A DNA stretch of 64,000 bases. Origin: Ooceraea biroi (taxonomy: Eukaryota > Arthropoda > Insecta > Hymenoptera > Formicidae). The notes below the pieces were generated by a model. The model did not search any database. It was not told the DNA's origin and worked only from the letters and a program-made list of their open reading frames with translations. Positions 11,449 through 24,300 of this stretch are shown in pieces. Both the position numbers and the translations under genes were made by a program. The stretch lies in NCBI RefSeq assembly GCF_003672135.1, contig NC_039511.1:4614464-4678463 (forward strand), in the 5' to 3' direction. How positions within the stretch are numbered: the stretch's first letter is position 1; each line of letters opens with the position of its first letter.

Positions 11449-14400
11449 GCCGCTGCTCAGCCGTACGTCGAATGAAGTGTCGATCAGCGACGGGATGATA
11501 CCGTCATCGAGCGGCAGCGCGATGGAGAAACATCAGCTGCAGCAGCAGTACTCGCAGCAGCAACAACAGACTGTCGGCGGCAAGGGCGCCGTCAGCAAGA
11601 ACACGATGACGCCGCAGAGTCCCGCCATGCGGCCGGAAGATCTCGGCGTGACACCCTGGTACCTGGAGGACTATCCGACGACAGAGACCTCGCCGGGGCC
11701 GATAGGCGATCGGAGCTCGTACCCCTCGTACTCGTACGGCGATAGCAGAGATGACAGGCCAGATCTGAACTCGACGCGGAACAGCAGCATCGAGAGCGAA
11801 TTTCCGAAATCAGGTCTACCGATGCCGCGTAAGGCCTGCATGGACCTGAAAACTGCAATGGCGCTGCTCGACGAGACCTGCCCGAATGTGGAACCCAGTC
11901 CGTCTCTCACCCCGAGAACACCTAGGACGCCGCTCACACCGTACGCGTCGCGAGCCAAGAGAGCTCGCTCCAAGAGCAGCGATAATTCTTCGAACTATAG
12001 CAATGATCGGCTGAGCGATCGCTCGTTTGAAGCTGTCAGGGAGAAGGAAAAGGAAAAGAAGAGACCATTCCTCAGGAAGATTGGCATTTCGAAGACGGAG
12101 GACCGACCGTTCCTAGCGAAGCTGACGCCGAGAATCATCGGTAAGCCGTACCTGGAGAAGATTGGACCCAGCAAGGCTGTCGAGAGGCCATTCTTGGACA
12201 AAATCGGATCGTCCAAAACCCTGGACAAATTCACCTTCAACACGCCGCGTAACGAGCGCAAAAACGAAATCAGAAACGAGACAAAGGTGAACGATGCAGT
12301 GAAGAATCATGACGGGATGAAGAATGACATTAGACACGAGACCGAGCACGTCGTTGCTAAAGAAAACCACGAGAACGCCATTGAAAAAGTAACACCCGTT
12401 ATTTCCGATTTAAAGGAGATACAACATAAACCTGCTAGGAGCTCGCAAATGGCAACGACGACGTTCGAGAGGAGACGTTCGGGTAAAGAGTTTCTGCTGA
12501 AGATGTACTCCTTTGAGACGGAGGATCTGGAATCCACTGTGCCAGCAAAAGAACATCGCGATCCATTACGTGGCTCGTCCTTGGACGACGTGCTAGATTC
12601 AGGCCCGAGCTCGTTGCCGACAGAGAATAGCGCCGACGAGGATACGTCGTTGCTGCTAGAATTGGAGAATCGACCGACCAGTGTTACCGCCGAGCTGTTG
12701 AAGTGTCGAGTGACCACCAGCGAGGAGATCATATCCTCCTCTACCACATGCCTGAATTTGTCAGGCGAAGCTAACAGCTGGAGCAATTCGCCGCAAAGGG
12801 CACAGCGAGCAAAGAAGGAATCGACAACTCCGGTTCGACGAAGGATTCTTCAGGATTCCCATGAGGCCCTTCGTAGCGATGAAAGCACACCGAACTCACC
12901 CACCAAGAGGCCTATCTCGAGCGTCTCTCCCGACCGCGAGATCGCATCTAGGAACAGTATGTTGGAGAGAGGCACATTTTCGCCAACAAAGACCAGGAAA
13001 TCGATTGTTGAGGATATTGGAAAAGTTGAGAACACGCGTAGATCGACGAAACGCAATCAATTTGAAAGACGTGGCATTTCCTCGGACAATCTGCTAGCGA
13101 AAGACGCTCTATCATTCGTCACTGCCACACGATCCATAACCGACAACGCGGGAATTGGGAGAACACGGGAGATCTCGTCGGAAGATTCACTGGCGATCGG
13201 TCGAGGTGTTCAAGAATACACGAGAGAGACGTTCAAGCAGCTGCAGGACAAGTTCAAGCTGCAGGAGATACCCATGGAAAGTTACGCAGCTTTCAAACGG
13301 CGCACACGAGCCCTTCAAGGTGCGATAAGTCGGCAGGAGAGGCTAAACCTTCTACCGGCGGAATTTGACGTAACTTTGAAGAACACATTGAAGACAGAAG
13401 ATGTCGCAACGGCTGACACGAATGGAACTACCGAGAACACTACCGAGGAGAAGCGAGATCAGAATCAAGAAGAAGGCATGGTGAAATCTATGTTGAAGAA
13501 GCAGGAAGGGATCGATCAACCCAACGATCAGGAATTGGACACGAACGCGTCCATCAGACGACCAAAGAGGCGAATCTTCCACGAGCCGTCACAAGAAACG
13601 ATGGATCTGTTGACGGAGTTGCGTAAGGTGAAGAGCTTGCTGAAGACACCGTCTTGGGAAAATCTGGATCTCGATCAGAAACCGGTGCGTATGCCAAAGC
13701 GTATTCTGCTGACGGACAAGGAGTTTTGTCTCTCAGTAGAGCGAGAGAACAGCGTACGACGTCCGTCGAAGATGATTAACTCGCTGGAGACCACAGAGGA
13801 GGGTAAGATTATGTTGGGCCGGGAACAAGAGAGCAAAGAGGATCAACTTGCAAGCAACGAGAAGAAAACTGATCAAAAAAAGATCTCGCCTGGACCAGCT
13901 CTGTTCGAGAAGAAATGTCTGTCACTGGACTATGCCGACGAAGAGAAGCCTCAGAAGCCGGAAGCTAGAGCAATCTCCTTGGCGTCTACGAAAGACCTAC
14001 CGTTCGAGATTGAAGACTATCCTGATCTGACGTTGATCTGCGGTTCCAAGAGCTATTCGTCGGATGTGTTCAACTCTCCGTCCGAAGAGACGAACATGAA
14101 TGATCAGGTCGACAAGACGATCGACAAAGAAGAAACCGAGAAAAAAGAAACCGAGAAAGAAGAAATCGAGAAAGAAGAATCAAAGAAACCGAACCAGAAT
14201 CACTGCGCCGAGGTGGACATCGCCATTCCCATCGATCAAAGGATCAAGAATCCCAAGGAAGACATGCAGGGACGGACCAGCGATCTCTACGAGATTATAT
14301 CGCCCCGGTCGACGCCGTTCCGCGTTAAGAAGCGACTCGGTAAAATCTCCGTCGAGGAGACCGTCAAGCCGGAGAATTTCACCCTCGGTTCTAAGGTCGA

Positions 14401-14449
14401 CTGCCGATCGGTTGTTGCCCAGAAACGGACCAAGTGCTTACCCTTATAA
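11449..14449 (+). CDS. Candidate ~1000-residue C-terminal tail of the receptor phosphatase (alternative 3' exon)
   Basis: One uninterrupted frame of about 1000 codons, in the same frame as the phosphatase exon that stops at 11264-11266. The sequence over that stop reads AA|GTGAGA, a good splice donor. An acceptor ending TACCGCAG at 11448, after a pyrimidine-rich stretch, would remove 186 nt and fuse the frames without the TGA. The first internal ATG is at 11495. The predicted protein is disordered and rich in Ser, Thr, Lys and Glu. It contains a Gln run near 11535-11570, clustered TP sites (PRTPRTPLTP) near 11910-11940, four RPFLxKIG-type repeats at 12062-12226 and a Lys/Glu repeat near 14115-14190. 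It matches no domain I know. Alternatives are stop-codon readthrough, or a separate protein starting at 11495. That it is coding looks strong; the way it is joined is inference. Confidence 0.62.
12062..12226 (+). repeat. Four tandem 13-14-codon repeats in the phosphatase tail
   Basis: The translated units are RPFLRKIGISKTED, RPFLAKLTPRIIG, KPYLEKIGPSKAVE and RPFLDKIGSSKTLD. The DNA of the units has diverged while the protein pattern R/K-P-F/Y-L-x-K-I/L is kept, which suggests selection on the peptide. Confidence 0.85.
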
Positions 14450-17400
14450 CGCACGTCGATCTGCCCGTGGGCGAGACTCTTTCTGTGACGGCGCTGACTG
14501 GTGCTTGTACCGGAAGAGGATAGATGTAGATAACGTTGCGTTTCGTATTAACCCTTTCGCATTAAAAGGTTGATATTTTTCATGATTTTGTAAAAGGATT
14601 TATTCCGTTGATATGTGATTTAATTTTCACGAGATTAATTCCTTTGGAAATAATTTCCTGTAAATCTCAATACAAGTTGTCAGCAAAATATGTGCATGAC
14701 TCCACATTGATAGACGATGTAAAAAAACTTATTCAGTAATAATTGTTAAAATTGCTATTATAATATGCACGATACATAGATAATGAAAGAGTTAAAACGA
14801 TCGAGTGATTTAGAATAATAATCATATTCTGCATCTGTCCTTTTTTCGTACGAGCATGGCGTTCGTTTGAGTTGCTTCTACGATCGAAAGACCTGACAAT
14901 TGAAATCTCGTCAATAGCTCGCCTAGATACAGTGTCGCGATTGACTCGCGTTGGATGGATATTTTTTCTGATGTGGTGCTTGACTTGAAATAGCTTTGTA
15001 CACTATCGCTGTTTAAAAAGTTCTTAGTCGAAATTAATCGTGTACATGAACAGGGATAACATATTTAATTTAGAGTTACTTCGTGTGTAAGCACTTTACA
15101 GGTACAGCGAATATAAGAATAATGATAGGAGATAAAAGTGTGGAGTAGAAAAATGTGCAATACGTCTAGCGAAATGCCATTATCTCGTTGTATTGCATAA
15201 AGCAACTAGACTATTGCTAAAGATTGGGAATCTTGATTGAGATGCTAATCTTTTATTGCTTATGACAGAATGAACATCGCCATAAAAATGCACAGCGAAC
15301 TTCGTCTATGCGGCAAGCAGAGGAAGATGAGAAACGAAGAATGAACTGTTATCGACATTCGTCAGAAAGCAGTTCATCAATTTTGTAAGCAGGATCTGTC
15401 CAGCTTAGAGCCTAATTCCGGAGTTTTCGATGCAACCAGAGTGATTCGACACGTGCGAGAGCTCCTAGTGAAATATTCTAAAGCACACCCCGACCATTTT
15501 TTACTCAACGTTTTCGAGAAAGGAAACGGCTCAAAGCGGAAGCGAAAGCTCGATGTGGCGATAGACTCTTCACTCGCTGATGCACGACCGACGCACGGAA
15601 ACGAAAAATCCGGCAAAAAAAACCCTTCTGTCGAGCAGAGAGTGCCTTGTTCGTGGATATATATTATTTAAACAAAGAGAGAACACACACACGCGCACAC
15701 ACCTACACACATACACATACGCGAAGAAGTCCTAATCGGCGATCTATTATAATTCCGACTGCGCGCCGGATTTTCTGAATGGGTCCACGGAGTCGTGCTC
15801 TCGTCAAACGGCGGAATCGTACTCTCTCCTTTTCTCGTTCCCTCAATGAATCTCGATTTGCGATTTCTCGAATCTCGGGAATTGCGATTTCAATTCCCGA
15901 GCGTCTGTATGTGTGGCTCTGTGCAAATTCCAATATCGCGCAATCTCCAACGAAACACGTGTTATATCTGCGAAAAATTGTCCCAGGGGAAACATTATCT
16001 AACCCGTCAGCGTGCACGAAATATCGAAAAAGGAGAAAGAAAAGTTTGACAGATTCATCCGTGGAATTCGAAAAAGGATCTCGAGCTCGTGAGAGTGCGA
16101 CTCCCACGCAGATGCGTCCGCTGCCAAGCCTGCTCTTTGTTCGGCGCGGTACGTAATGTTTTAACGGCATAAAACTTATATATAAATGATACAGATTAAC
16201 TGCGTTCCTCTTATAATTTTCTAGGGATAGATAGGGTCGATAACGCGCACTAAAATTGATTATGCGGAAAGTATATATGAATGTAGATAAATGCATATAT
16301 AATATATACACAGTACATACAAAGTACGTACTGTTATTCCGATGAGACATTTGGACGATGCGTGGCGTTTAATAACGTCAATGCAGATGCGTTTCTGCTT
16401 TATAAATAAAAATCATCTCTAATATTTTGTGCTTTCGCGCATATATCTTATTAATTCAACGCGATAATACTTTCATAAAATATCGATATTATATTTTTAT
16501 AAGGTGGAATTATGGAACAAAATATAGCATAATAATAAATTCATGACTCCTAGAATTTGTTAACGGCAAGACTACAATTCTGACATTCTGATTTACTGTT
16601 TTTTTTAATATTTATTATTTTAATTAATTTTTTAAAAGAATTAAGTACACGTTTTATGTTACTCTTTGAAATACGAGAAGTTCTTGAAGTTAAAGTGTTT
16701 CATGGATCGCGTTTGCAGTCTAAAATTAAAATACTTGTGAGGAAGCTATTATGCATCTGCACTGGCGCTATATACGCAGCATGCGGTAAATATTAAAGAT
16801 TAATGCGAGTTGGTATATATATACATACATAAATATATTTATACATGGACGCGCATCACGCTCGATGGCAAAGTATACGTATGTGCGCGTACTTGGCCGA
16901 GCATAATTGTATGAATCCGATAGTTGGTGAGATGTGCCAAAGAGAATACGATTTATTGTATGTTACGCGAAGTTACTTTTATATATACATTATATATATA
17001 CCTATATGTGCGCGCTCGTGACCGTGCACGTGAGCAAAAACGCGTGTATGCGTATGGGTGTGCATGCGTGCGTGCGTCTCTCATTCGCGCATTTCGCGTA
17101 GATGAATTAAGTATTGTAAGTGAATTATGCATGGTGGCTAGAAATTCACGTGTATCGCACGCATACGTGGACACGGATGTGCACTCGTGTCCGGAATAAT
17201 GTATGCATCGAGGAAGATCACGATCCACTCCCCATCGGGAGTACGCACTTTATTTAATTAATTTACAATGCACGAGCCTATTAGTATTTTCATCGCGATT
17301 TTATCTCTTAATTAAAACGCATTTAAATTTTGTACAATTAATATTTTAATTAATGCATTCCCTACTTACGGGTATAATGACGTCGTGGTGCAGTATAATA

Positions 17401-19023
17401 TGTAAATTATGTAATCGCGCGTATTTCATTTAGAATCAGAGTCTACTTCACTCAGAATCAGAGTTATTCCCCTGTTTTACAATTAAACAGCATAGCTCGG
17501 AAAACTGTAGGAAATTATTTATTCCCGCGTTTATCCATTGTATTTTCTTCATGCTTTCCTAACGCTTTTATTTCTTTTTAACTTTTCCGCGTCCGAAATT
17601 AATAAAATTTACATCCGCGCATAAATATTCCCTGGCTATTCGACACCTCACTCGAGTCAATAATCAAGCCCGACGGTTCGTGATCTTCCTTAATCGTAGA
17701 CTGCAATAGTGTACATAGTTTTTCGGCCGGTGCAATCCAAGATACATGGTGAGATACAGGGTTCGCTTTGTAATCGGATAGCAAAACTCGTCCACTCTCG
17801 CTTTAAACTTAATAAAAGAGTATCCCATATATATATATCGCGGCAGCCATCCGTCCACCCTTTCGGCTGTCCATGCAAAACGTGAACGCGAAAGATGTGC
17901 ACCGTTGCTCTTAATGTGCAACGATAACGTGACGATTAACGAGAAAGAGATAGAAAAAGAGAGAGACAAAGAGAAAAAGAGAAGCGTGATTAATATTTCG
18001 ACATGAAACTTTCGTTCTCGCAGGCGAGATTTAGCGTTTCTACGCAAACGCGACGTTCATTGATTGCTGTTGATTGTTAGGAAGTTAGGAGCATAATCGT
18101 CGCATTCTGAGCAAGAGAAGCTTCTCTCCAGTAACTTCTCCTCGGATTATTAATCATTTGAACACCAAAGCTTTATTGTTGGTTCGGAAAAAGATATAGT
18201 GAGGATATATTCTATACATACAATATATATATATATATAACTTTGTTCCTATATGTACATCTGTTTTAGTCGTGACGAAAGAAGAGGATATTTTCTATGG
18301 ATGACTGATACCGAAAGCACGCGGAATCTAGATATTACGATTTGATGAGAGAATTGACAAAATGCAGACGCAAAACGACGGCGATTCCACGAAAAAAAAA
18401 TGAAACGTCCGGAAGAATTGAAATAATCGATATAACGAATTGAGCAAATTTGAAGCAGTGTTGCCAGAAATGACAACTCTGGCAACACTGATTTGAAGGC
18501 CGGAAATCACAGCGCAGGGTCAGATGTGGCTGCTTGAATTGTTTCGGTCACGTCGAAGAAGACTAGTCGAACGGTCGCAGGAAATTGGGTCTGCAAGCTT
18601 GTTGCTTAATTCGCTTGCACTGAAGCGTAGCTTCCGTCTATCTAGAATTGATTTAGTCTTACACCTCGTTTATGTTCTCTCGGTGGGTATTAAATAAAGT
18701 GCAAATATGTGTGCTGTATGTACGGAGAAAGATGAAGGGAGCGGGAATGTTAATTTCTGTTTTCGCGTCACGTTGAACGTGCTACGCTATTATAATTCAT
18801 ATGTATATAATACGTATATTGTACAGTGCACACACATGATGCGAGCGCATGGTGTCTCTGTGTGAGTGTACGCAACATGTATCTTTATGTGTGATGGGCG
18901 TTCGCCACGTACATGTCAATAAAATTTCGCATCGATAAGATGCCATTAAAGTTGCCACAATAAACGTAATGAACACGCGGCGTACGTGCAGCAAGCGAAA
19001 TGGTATTTATCGAGGTTCATTGT
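14450..19023. other. Region with no gene recognised (3' flank of the phosphatase locus)
   Basis: AT-rich with scattered short open frames on both strands, none resembling a known protein. Possible poly(A) signals AATAAA occur at 16405-16410 and 18693-18698, so part may be a long 3' UTR. A CA-rich simple repeat lies at about 15682-15720, and a hairpin at 18456-18490 is listed separately. Confidence 0.55.
18456..18490. repeat. Perfect 13-bp inverted repeat (hairpin)
   Basis: CAGTGTTGCCAGA at 18456-18468 is followed by a 9-nt spacer and its exact reverse complement at 18478-18490. No coding context. It may be a fused pair of transposon ends or a structured RNA element. Confidence 0.85.
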
Positions 19024-19790
19024 GCCCCAGGCAGCACACATTGGTTTCAAAACCGTTTCATAAACGTTTTGCCGTAACGTTTCATAACCATTTTATTGAA
19101 ACGTTTATTTAGGAGAAAAATGTCCAACGAAAAAACGTTTCTTTTTCGGCAAAAAAACGTTTCAGAAACCATCAGAAAAATATTTATCAATTCTATATAT
19201 CAGTGCCTCAAAGATAGACAAAGTTAAGTCACATTTTTGTAAAAAACTAGATTTTTATATTTTATGAATTACTCTCTAAATTTCGTGTAGTGGAATCTCA
19301 CTCTTTTGAAATATCACTTCAAGTAATAGTGATCTCAAAAGTTTCAAAAGAAAAGAAGAAGAAAAGAGTATTGGATCGGTTTTCCGGATGGTTATTTATA
19401 AGGTGATAACACAAATGTTACTTGCGAGAACGTCACGTCTGGCCTGGCCATCTATCGGTCGCTTGGTGAATCAGAGGTGGGAATCACACACACTTGTGTT
19501 GATTTTTGTCTCTTGTTCCACAATCGAGTACATTGAAACGTATGATGTAAAAATAATTAATACTCGCAAAGTAAGTAGAAATTACTATTTTTTCTATATT
19601 AATTATATAATTTCAAATCAATTTAATAAAACACATTTTTCGTTTCTGTGGAAAGGTGAAAAATACGTTTTTAAAATTGAGGTCTAAAAACGGTTTCTAT
19701 TTAAACCGTTTCTTAAATGGTACTTTATGTTTCTTAGACATTAGATACGTCTAAGAAACATATATTAGGCTAACATGTGTTGCCTGGGGC
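19024..19790. mobile_element. MITE-like element with CCCCAGGCA termini
   Basis: The left end reads GCCCCAGGCAGCACACATTG. The right end, reverse-complemented, reads GCCCCAGGCAACACATGTTA, a similar but imperfect inverted repeat. The interior holds many AAACGTTT/AAACCGTTT motifs and a 14-bp perfect hairpin near the right end (19726-19739 with 19749-19762). One open frame (19388-19687) shows no known domain. I take it for a non-autonomous DNA transposon; target-site duplication is unclear and the superfamily is unknown. Confidence 0.6.
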
Positions 19791-21313
19791 GTTACGTTTC
19801 TTGGCGAAACATGCGAAACGATTCGATCGATCGTTCGCTTATGGAAACCTATAAATATATTGTGAGCGAGCAGGGCGCATTCTGTGCGGGTTTTTACAGA
19901 GCGCTGCCAGATGCAGGAGAATCAATTGTGACTTTTGCGAGATGGATTCCGAGAAAGCATATACAGTCCCGCAAAAAAACTGATGTGAATGCGTTGGTTC
20001 TGGCTCTCTTCTCTCTATTCTATTGAAAATTCTTTTAACTCCGATCGACCGAAACGCGAACCGCATAATCGCATAATGCGCCGTTTTTTAAATAGTGTGA
20101 TAAGCGATCTATTATTAGGCAAAACACGATGTGGTACATTTTACGTAACATTGGTACATTGTTGTAAATAATAAATAGGTTGTACGTTGTATATTACGGC
20201 ACGCGTATCTCTGTCCTTCTTCATATTGGTTATTTTTTATATTAGCTATGGGATACAACCCCACAAGTACAATTTGTCAATTAATGCATTAATGCTCACT
20301 TACCAACCCGGAGAGGACAGCCGCGACCAGAAAGATGTTCCTCTTCAGTGTATCACTCCATATTTGTTATTTAAGAACTCTTTAACTAATTTCTTGCTTC
20401 TGCTACAAGTAACTTACTCGAAAAACTCACAGTTCTCTAATCTAGCTGTTTACTTTCGTTCACAATTCACTTTTTAAAAACGAATATACCAGCACTATTA
20501 GAAATACATTCTCCATACAATTTCCCAGTATGCACTGCAAACATTATAGAACGAATTATCTACTTTGAAAACAACTGTCTTACTCCACCTTAGAGAAAGC
20601 GGGAAGAATTTGAACTGGCCAATGGTCATGCTGGACAACTGGACAAGTCTCACGAGCCGGCTAATCAGATTCGTCGACGCACGAGCATCGCCATCTTCTC
20701 AGGATCGCCACCTCAGGGTACCATCTTGTTTCATGAAGACGCGTGAAACTGTGTGACGGTTCAGATGCCGCCAATTATCAGCCGCGAGGATATACGTCAC
20801 CGTACTCTGCCGTATGATAGTCGTATATTGCTCGGGTCCCCTCGCAGTTTCGGGATATTGTGCGTGTGGCACGTGCGCTGCATGGATTGGCTGTAAACAT
20901 TGATGCATTCTTTGTAGCTAATATAATTTTAGTAAGACTGTCGAAGAGGTACGTAATCCCCGGCGATCGGCGGTTCTCTCCGGCGGTTGTCCAAACCACG
21001 TACGCTGCTCTATCAAAATCTATGATAACATCGCTCGTCGGCCGTCATTGGACGCGGCACGCATACATCTGATTTGATAACTGCTCGCTCGGTCCATCAG
21101 ACGCGACTGACACGTGTGTCAAAATATAATTGACAGCGAGTTTCAGTGAAGACTTGACGTACGAAACTTGATTGACGAAACACTCGACTTCCTTCTGAGG
21201 AAACGCGTCTTTCTCATCAGCTTAATGATTCTATTAACGATAGAAAATTTAGAGGTGATAAGATTGATGACATATGCTTCTTGGTGATGTTTCCTTTGTA
21301 TTTGTTGCAGAGG
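19791..21313. other. Intergenic region and 5' flank of UGGT
   Basis: No coding exon could be supported. An acceptor-like TTTGTTGCAG ends at 21310, just before the UGGT start codon, so a noncoding first exon probably lies upstream. It could not be located. Confidence 0.5.
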
Positions 21314-24300
21314 ATGGGGAGGCTCATATTTTTTTACACGTTCTTGTTGTGCTCCACTCAGCTTGGGGCTGATAAGAAGATTAACAAATATGTAACAACG
21401 TTAATAAATGCCAAATGGAACGAAACGCCCCTAGTGCTGGAAGCAGCTGAATATCTTAGCGATGAAAATCCAAATTACTTTTGGAAATTCATTGATGCAT
21501 TTTCCAGAAGAATTAATAATCTTGTAATAGGTAAGTTAACTTAGTTATAGATTAATTAATTCAAGTATGTGCTGTCCAAAGTCCATAATTTCATCAATTT
21601 CTATGAATTACTGCAAACAGCTACAGAGAAGGAAAATTATGACATAATTCTGGAGCTGGCTAAGATGTACTTGTCCGAATCAGAGATGGCAGTTTTTAAG
21701 TTAGGATTGTCTTTACGTATTTATTCCGCACGCGTTGAAATGTTTTCTCAAATGGCTGTGAATAAAAATGTTTCTACCCACGAATGCAACAATGTTGTTG
21801 ATGTTGGTGGAACATACACTTGTTCTCTAGAAGAAATAGATACGTTACTTGAGCAGGTTAGTAACTTATGCTTTGCTTCTATTTCTGCATTTTGCGGTAT
21901 GTATATATAAATACATCGTATTTCGTTTCTAATTTTAGGATACGTGGAAAACTGCTGACACCTACGACGTGGATCATCGATACTTGACTACACCGGAATC
22001 CGAGAAAGTGATTATATTATACGGTCAGATTGGAACTCCTACGTTTGCCAAGTTCCACGATAAACTGAAAAGCATAGCGGAGACAAAAGGGATCAATTAC
22101 GTCCTTCGTCATTATGTCAAAGTGGGTAATCTGACCTGATAAAAACAGTCAAATACATCGCGAACGTTTCTAACGTGGCAGAAACAATTTTCAGGATAGA
22201 GTGGATAAAAAGTTGCGCTTATCCGGCTACGGTGTGGAATTGCAAATGAAATCCACGGAGTACAAAGCGACCGACGATTCCGATATCAAGGACAATGCGG
22301 GAAAGAACTCGGAGGTGGCGAACGACGGTGTCGAAGAGATTGAGGGCATCAACTTTATGACTTTAAAGTAAGGTGGTTAGTAAGAACGTAAGATATTTAG
22401 AAGATACGCAGCACCTCTTGCGTGATATCACTTTGCATCGTACGATTGTCTTCTCTCAGAAAATTGTATCCGGAGCAGCATGCTGAGCTGGATAAGATAC
22501 AAACGCACTTGCTGGAGACCAGTCACGAGATCGGAGCGTTTAAAGTGTGGCAGTTCCAAGAATTGAGTCACCAGGCGGCTGAAAGAATAATGAAGTCTCC
22601 GTCTGCCGAGTCGTTGAACGTTTTGACCGATATATCGCAGAATTTCCCCATGCAAGTGCGTATTTCAAAAAGCAACCTGAGCTGAGTACGCATGACTGAA
22701 TATTAATTACCATGTAAATTATGTTGCGCAGGCAAAATCTTTAATCCGGACTAAGGTGAACGGCGACATGAAGAAGGAGATGAAGCTGAACCAAGAAATC
22801 TTCATGGCGAGTTTAAGCATACAACCAACCGATACGGCACTCTTTATCAATGGCTTGTTCTTCGATCTGGAGGCCATCGATGTTCTGACACTTTTGGAGT
22901 CCTTGAGAAGCGAGCTACGAGTAATGGAAGCCTTTCACAAAATCGGTACGGTTTGCAGAGCGCGATGTGTCAGTCATTATGTCAAATCCCATGTAATATT
23001 TCAAACGTATATATTTGTTGCAGGCATCAGTAACAAAAAAATGGGTAAACTGCTGGCCCTGGACCTGTCTAGCGGCACGGACAATCAGAATTTCGCAATA
23101 GACATACGAGACTCCGCGATTAATTGGATCAACGATATCGAGAACGATTCGCGCTACAGCAGATGGTCGCCGTCGTTAACCGAATTATTACGACCAACCT
23201 TCCCCGGCATGCTCAGAAATATCAGGAGGAATTTATACAATCTTGTAAGTGTGTCACTGAATTCCTAGCGACGAATGATATCTCCCGCGTAAAAGATTTT
23301 TTGAATACGCATTTCTTTCTGTTTTATATAGGTATTAATTATCGACCCGCTGAATGAAGAATCCATGTCACTAGTGACTCTGGCGCAATCTCTTTACGCG
23401 CATTCCGCACCGTTAAGAGTAGGCTTCGTCTTCGTGATGAATCACAATACGTCCCTGACAGGCTTAACGGACGCTCGCGTTGCAGTTAACAATGCGTATC
23501 ATTATTTCGTGGATACCAGAAGCGCGAAAGAGGCTTTACATTTCTTAGCAGAGGTAAGGCTCCGCTCCGCGTCGCGTGTAGCTCTTCCATCAGCGTAATC
23601 GTTATTATTCAACAAAACTAACAGAATTGATTTTTGCCTTAGTTAGGAAATTACATCGGGCCCGACGGCGCAGACGTGGAGGATATAAAGAAAGTTATCA
23701 AATCCAAAGATTCTTCCGCCAATGTGAATTACATTCTCGGTGACGAGTCGGAATACGACGTGGGACGGCACTTGGCCAACGACTTTATAAAGCGATGCGG
23801 TTTAAAGAAATTTCCGCAGGCCTTGTTGAACGGCGTGCCGCTCACGCCCGGTCAGATAAACTCCGAGTCGTACGAGGAGGCGGTGTTGTCCGCCATCATG
23901 TCGCAGACACCCATGCTGCAGAAAGCGGTATATCGGGGTGAAGTGACGGAGGGGGACGACATCGTCGACTTTCTCATGAACCAACCGAATGTCATGTCAC
24001 GGTGTGTAACGTTTATTAAATTAACGTCGTTAAATTAATGTTCTAGGCTCGAGCTGCGTTCACTAACTGCCTCGTTTTCCAGGCTGAATGAGCGTATTTG
24101 GAAAGTAGATAAGAACGCGTGGCTGAATTTGATTGGCACGATTCCCGAGAACGAGGATTACACGAAGTGGAGCTCTCAAGACCTGTCATCTTATTTAATG
24201 ACAAAGATGCACTACTTCTTCGTGCCACGTCGCAGTAACACGCTTCATCAGTACTCCTTCTGGATTGTCGCTGATTTCAATTCGTTGTTGGGCAGGCAAT

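Noticed and set aside
15703..16350. 215-codon open frame on the minus strand
   Set aside because: Low-complexity start (CA repeat read as VCVCV at its end), no known domain, overlapping plus-strand frames of similar quality, and no splice context.
19388..19687. 99-codon frame inside the MITE-like element
   Set aside because: AT-rich end, no transposase features; not enough to call a gene.
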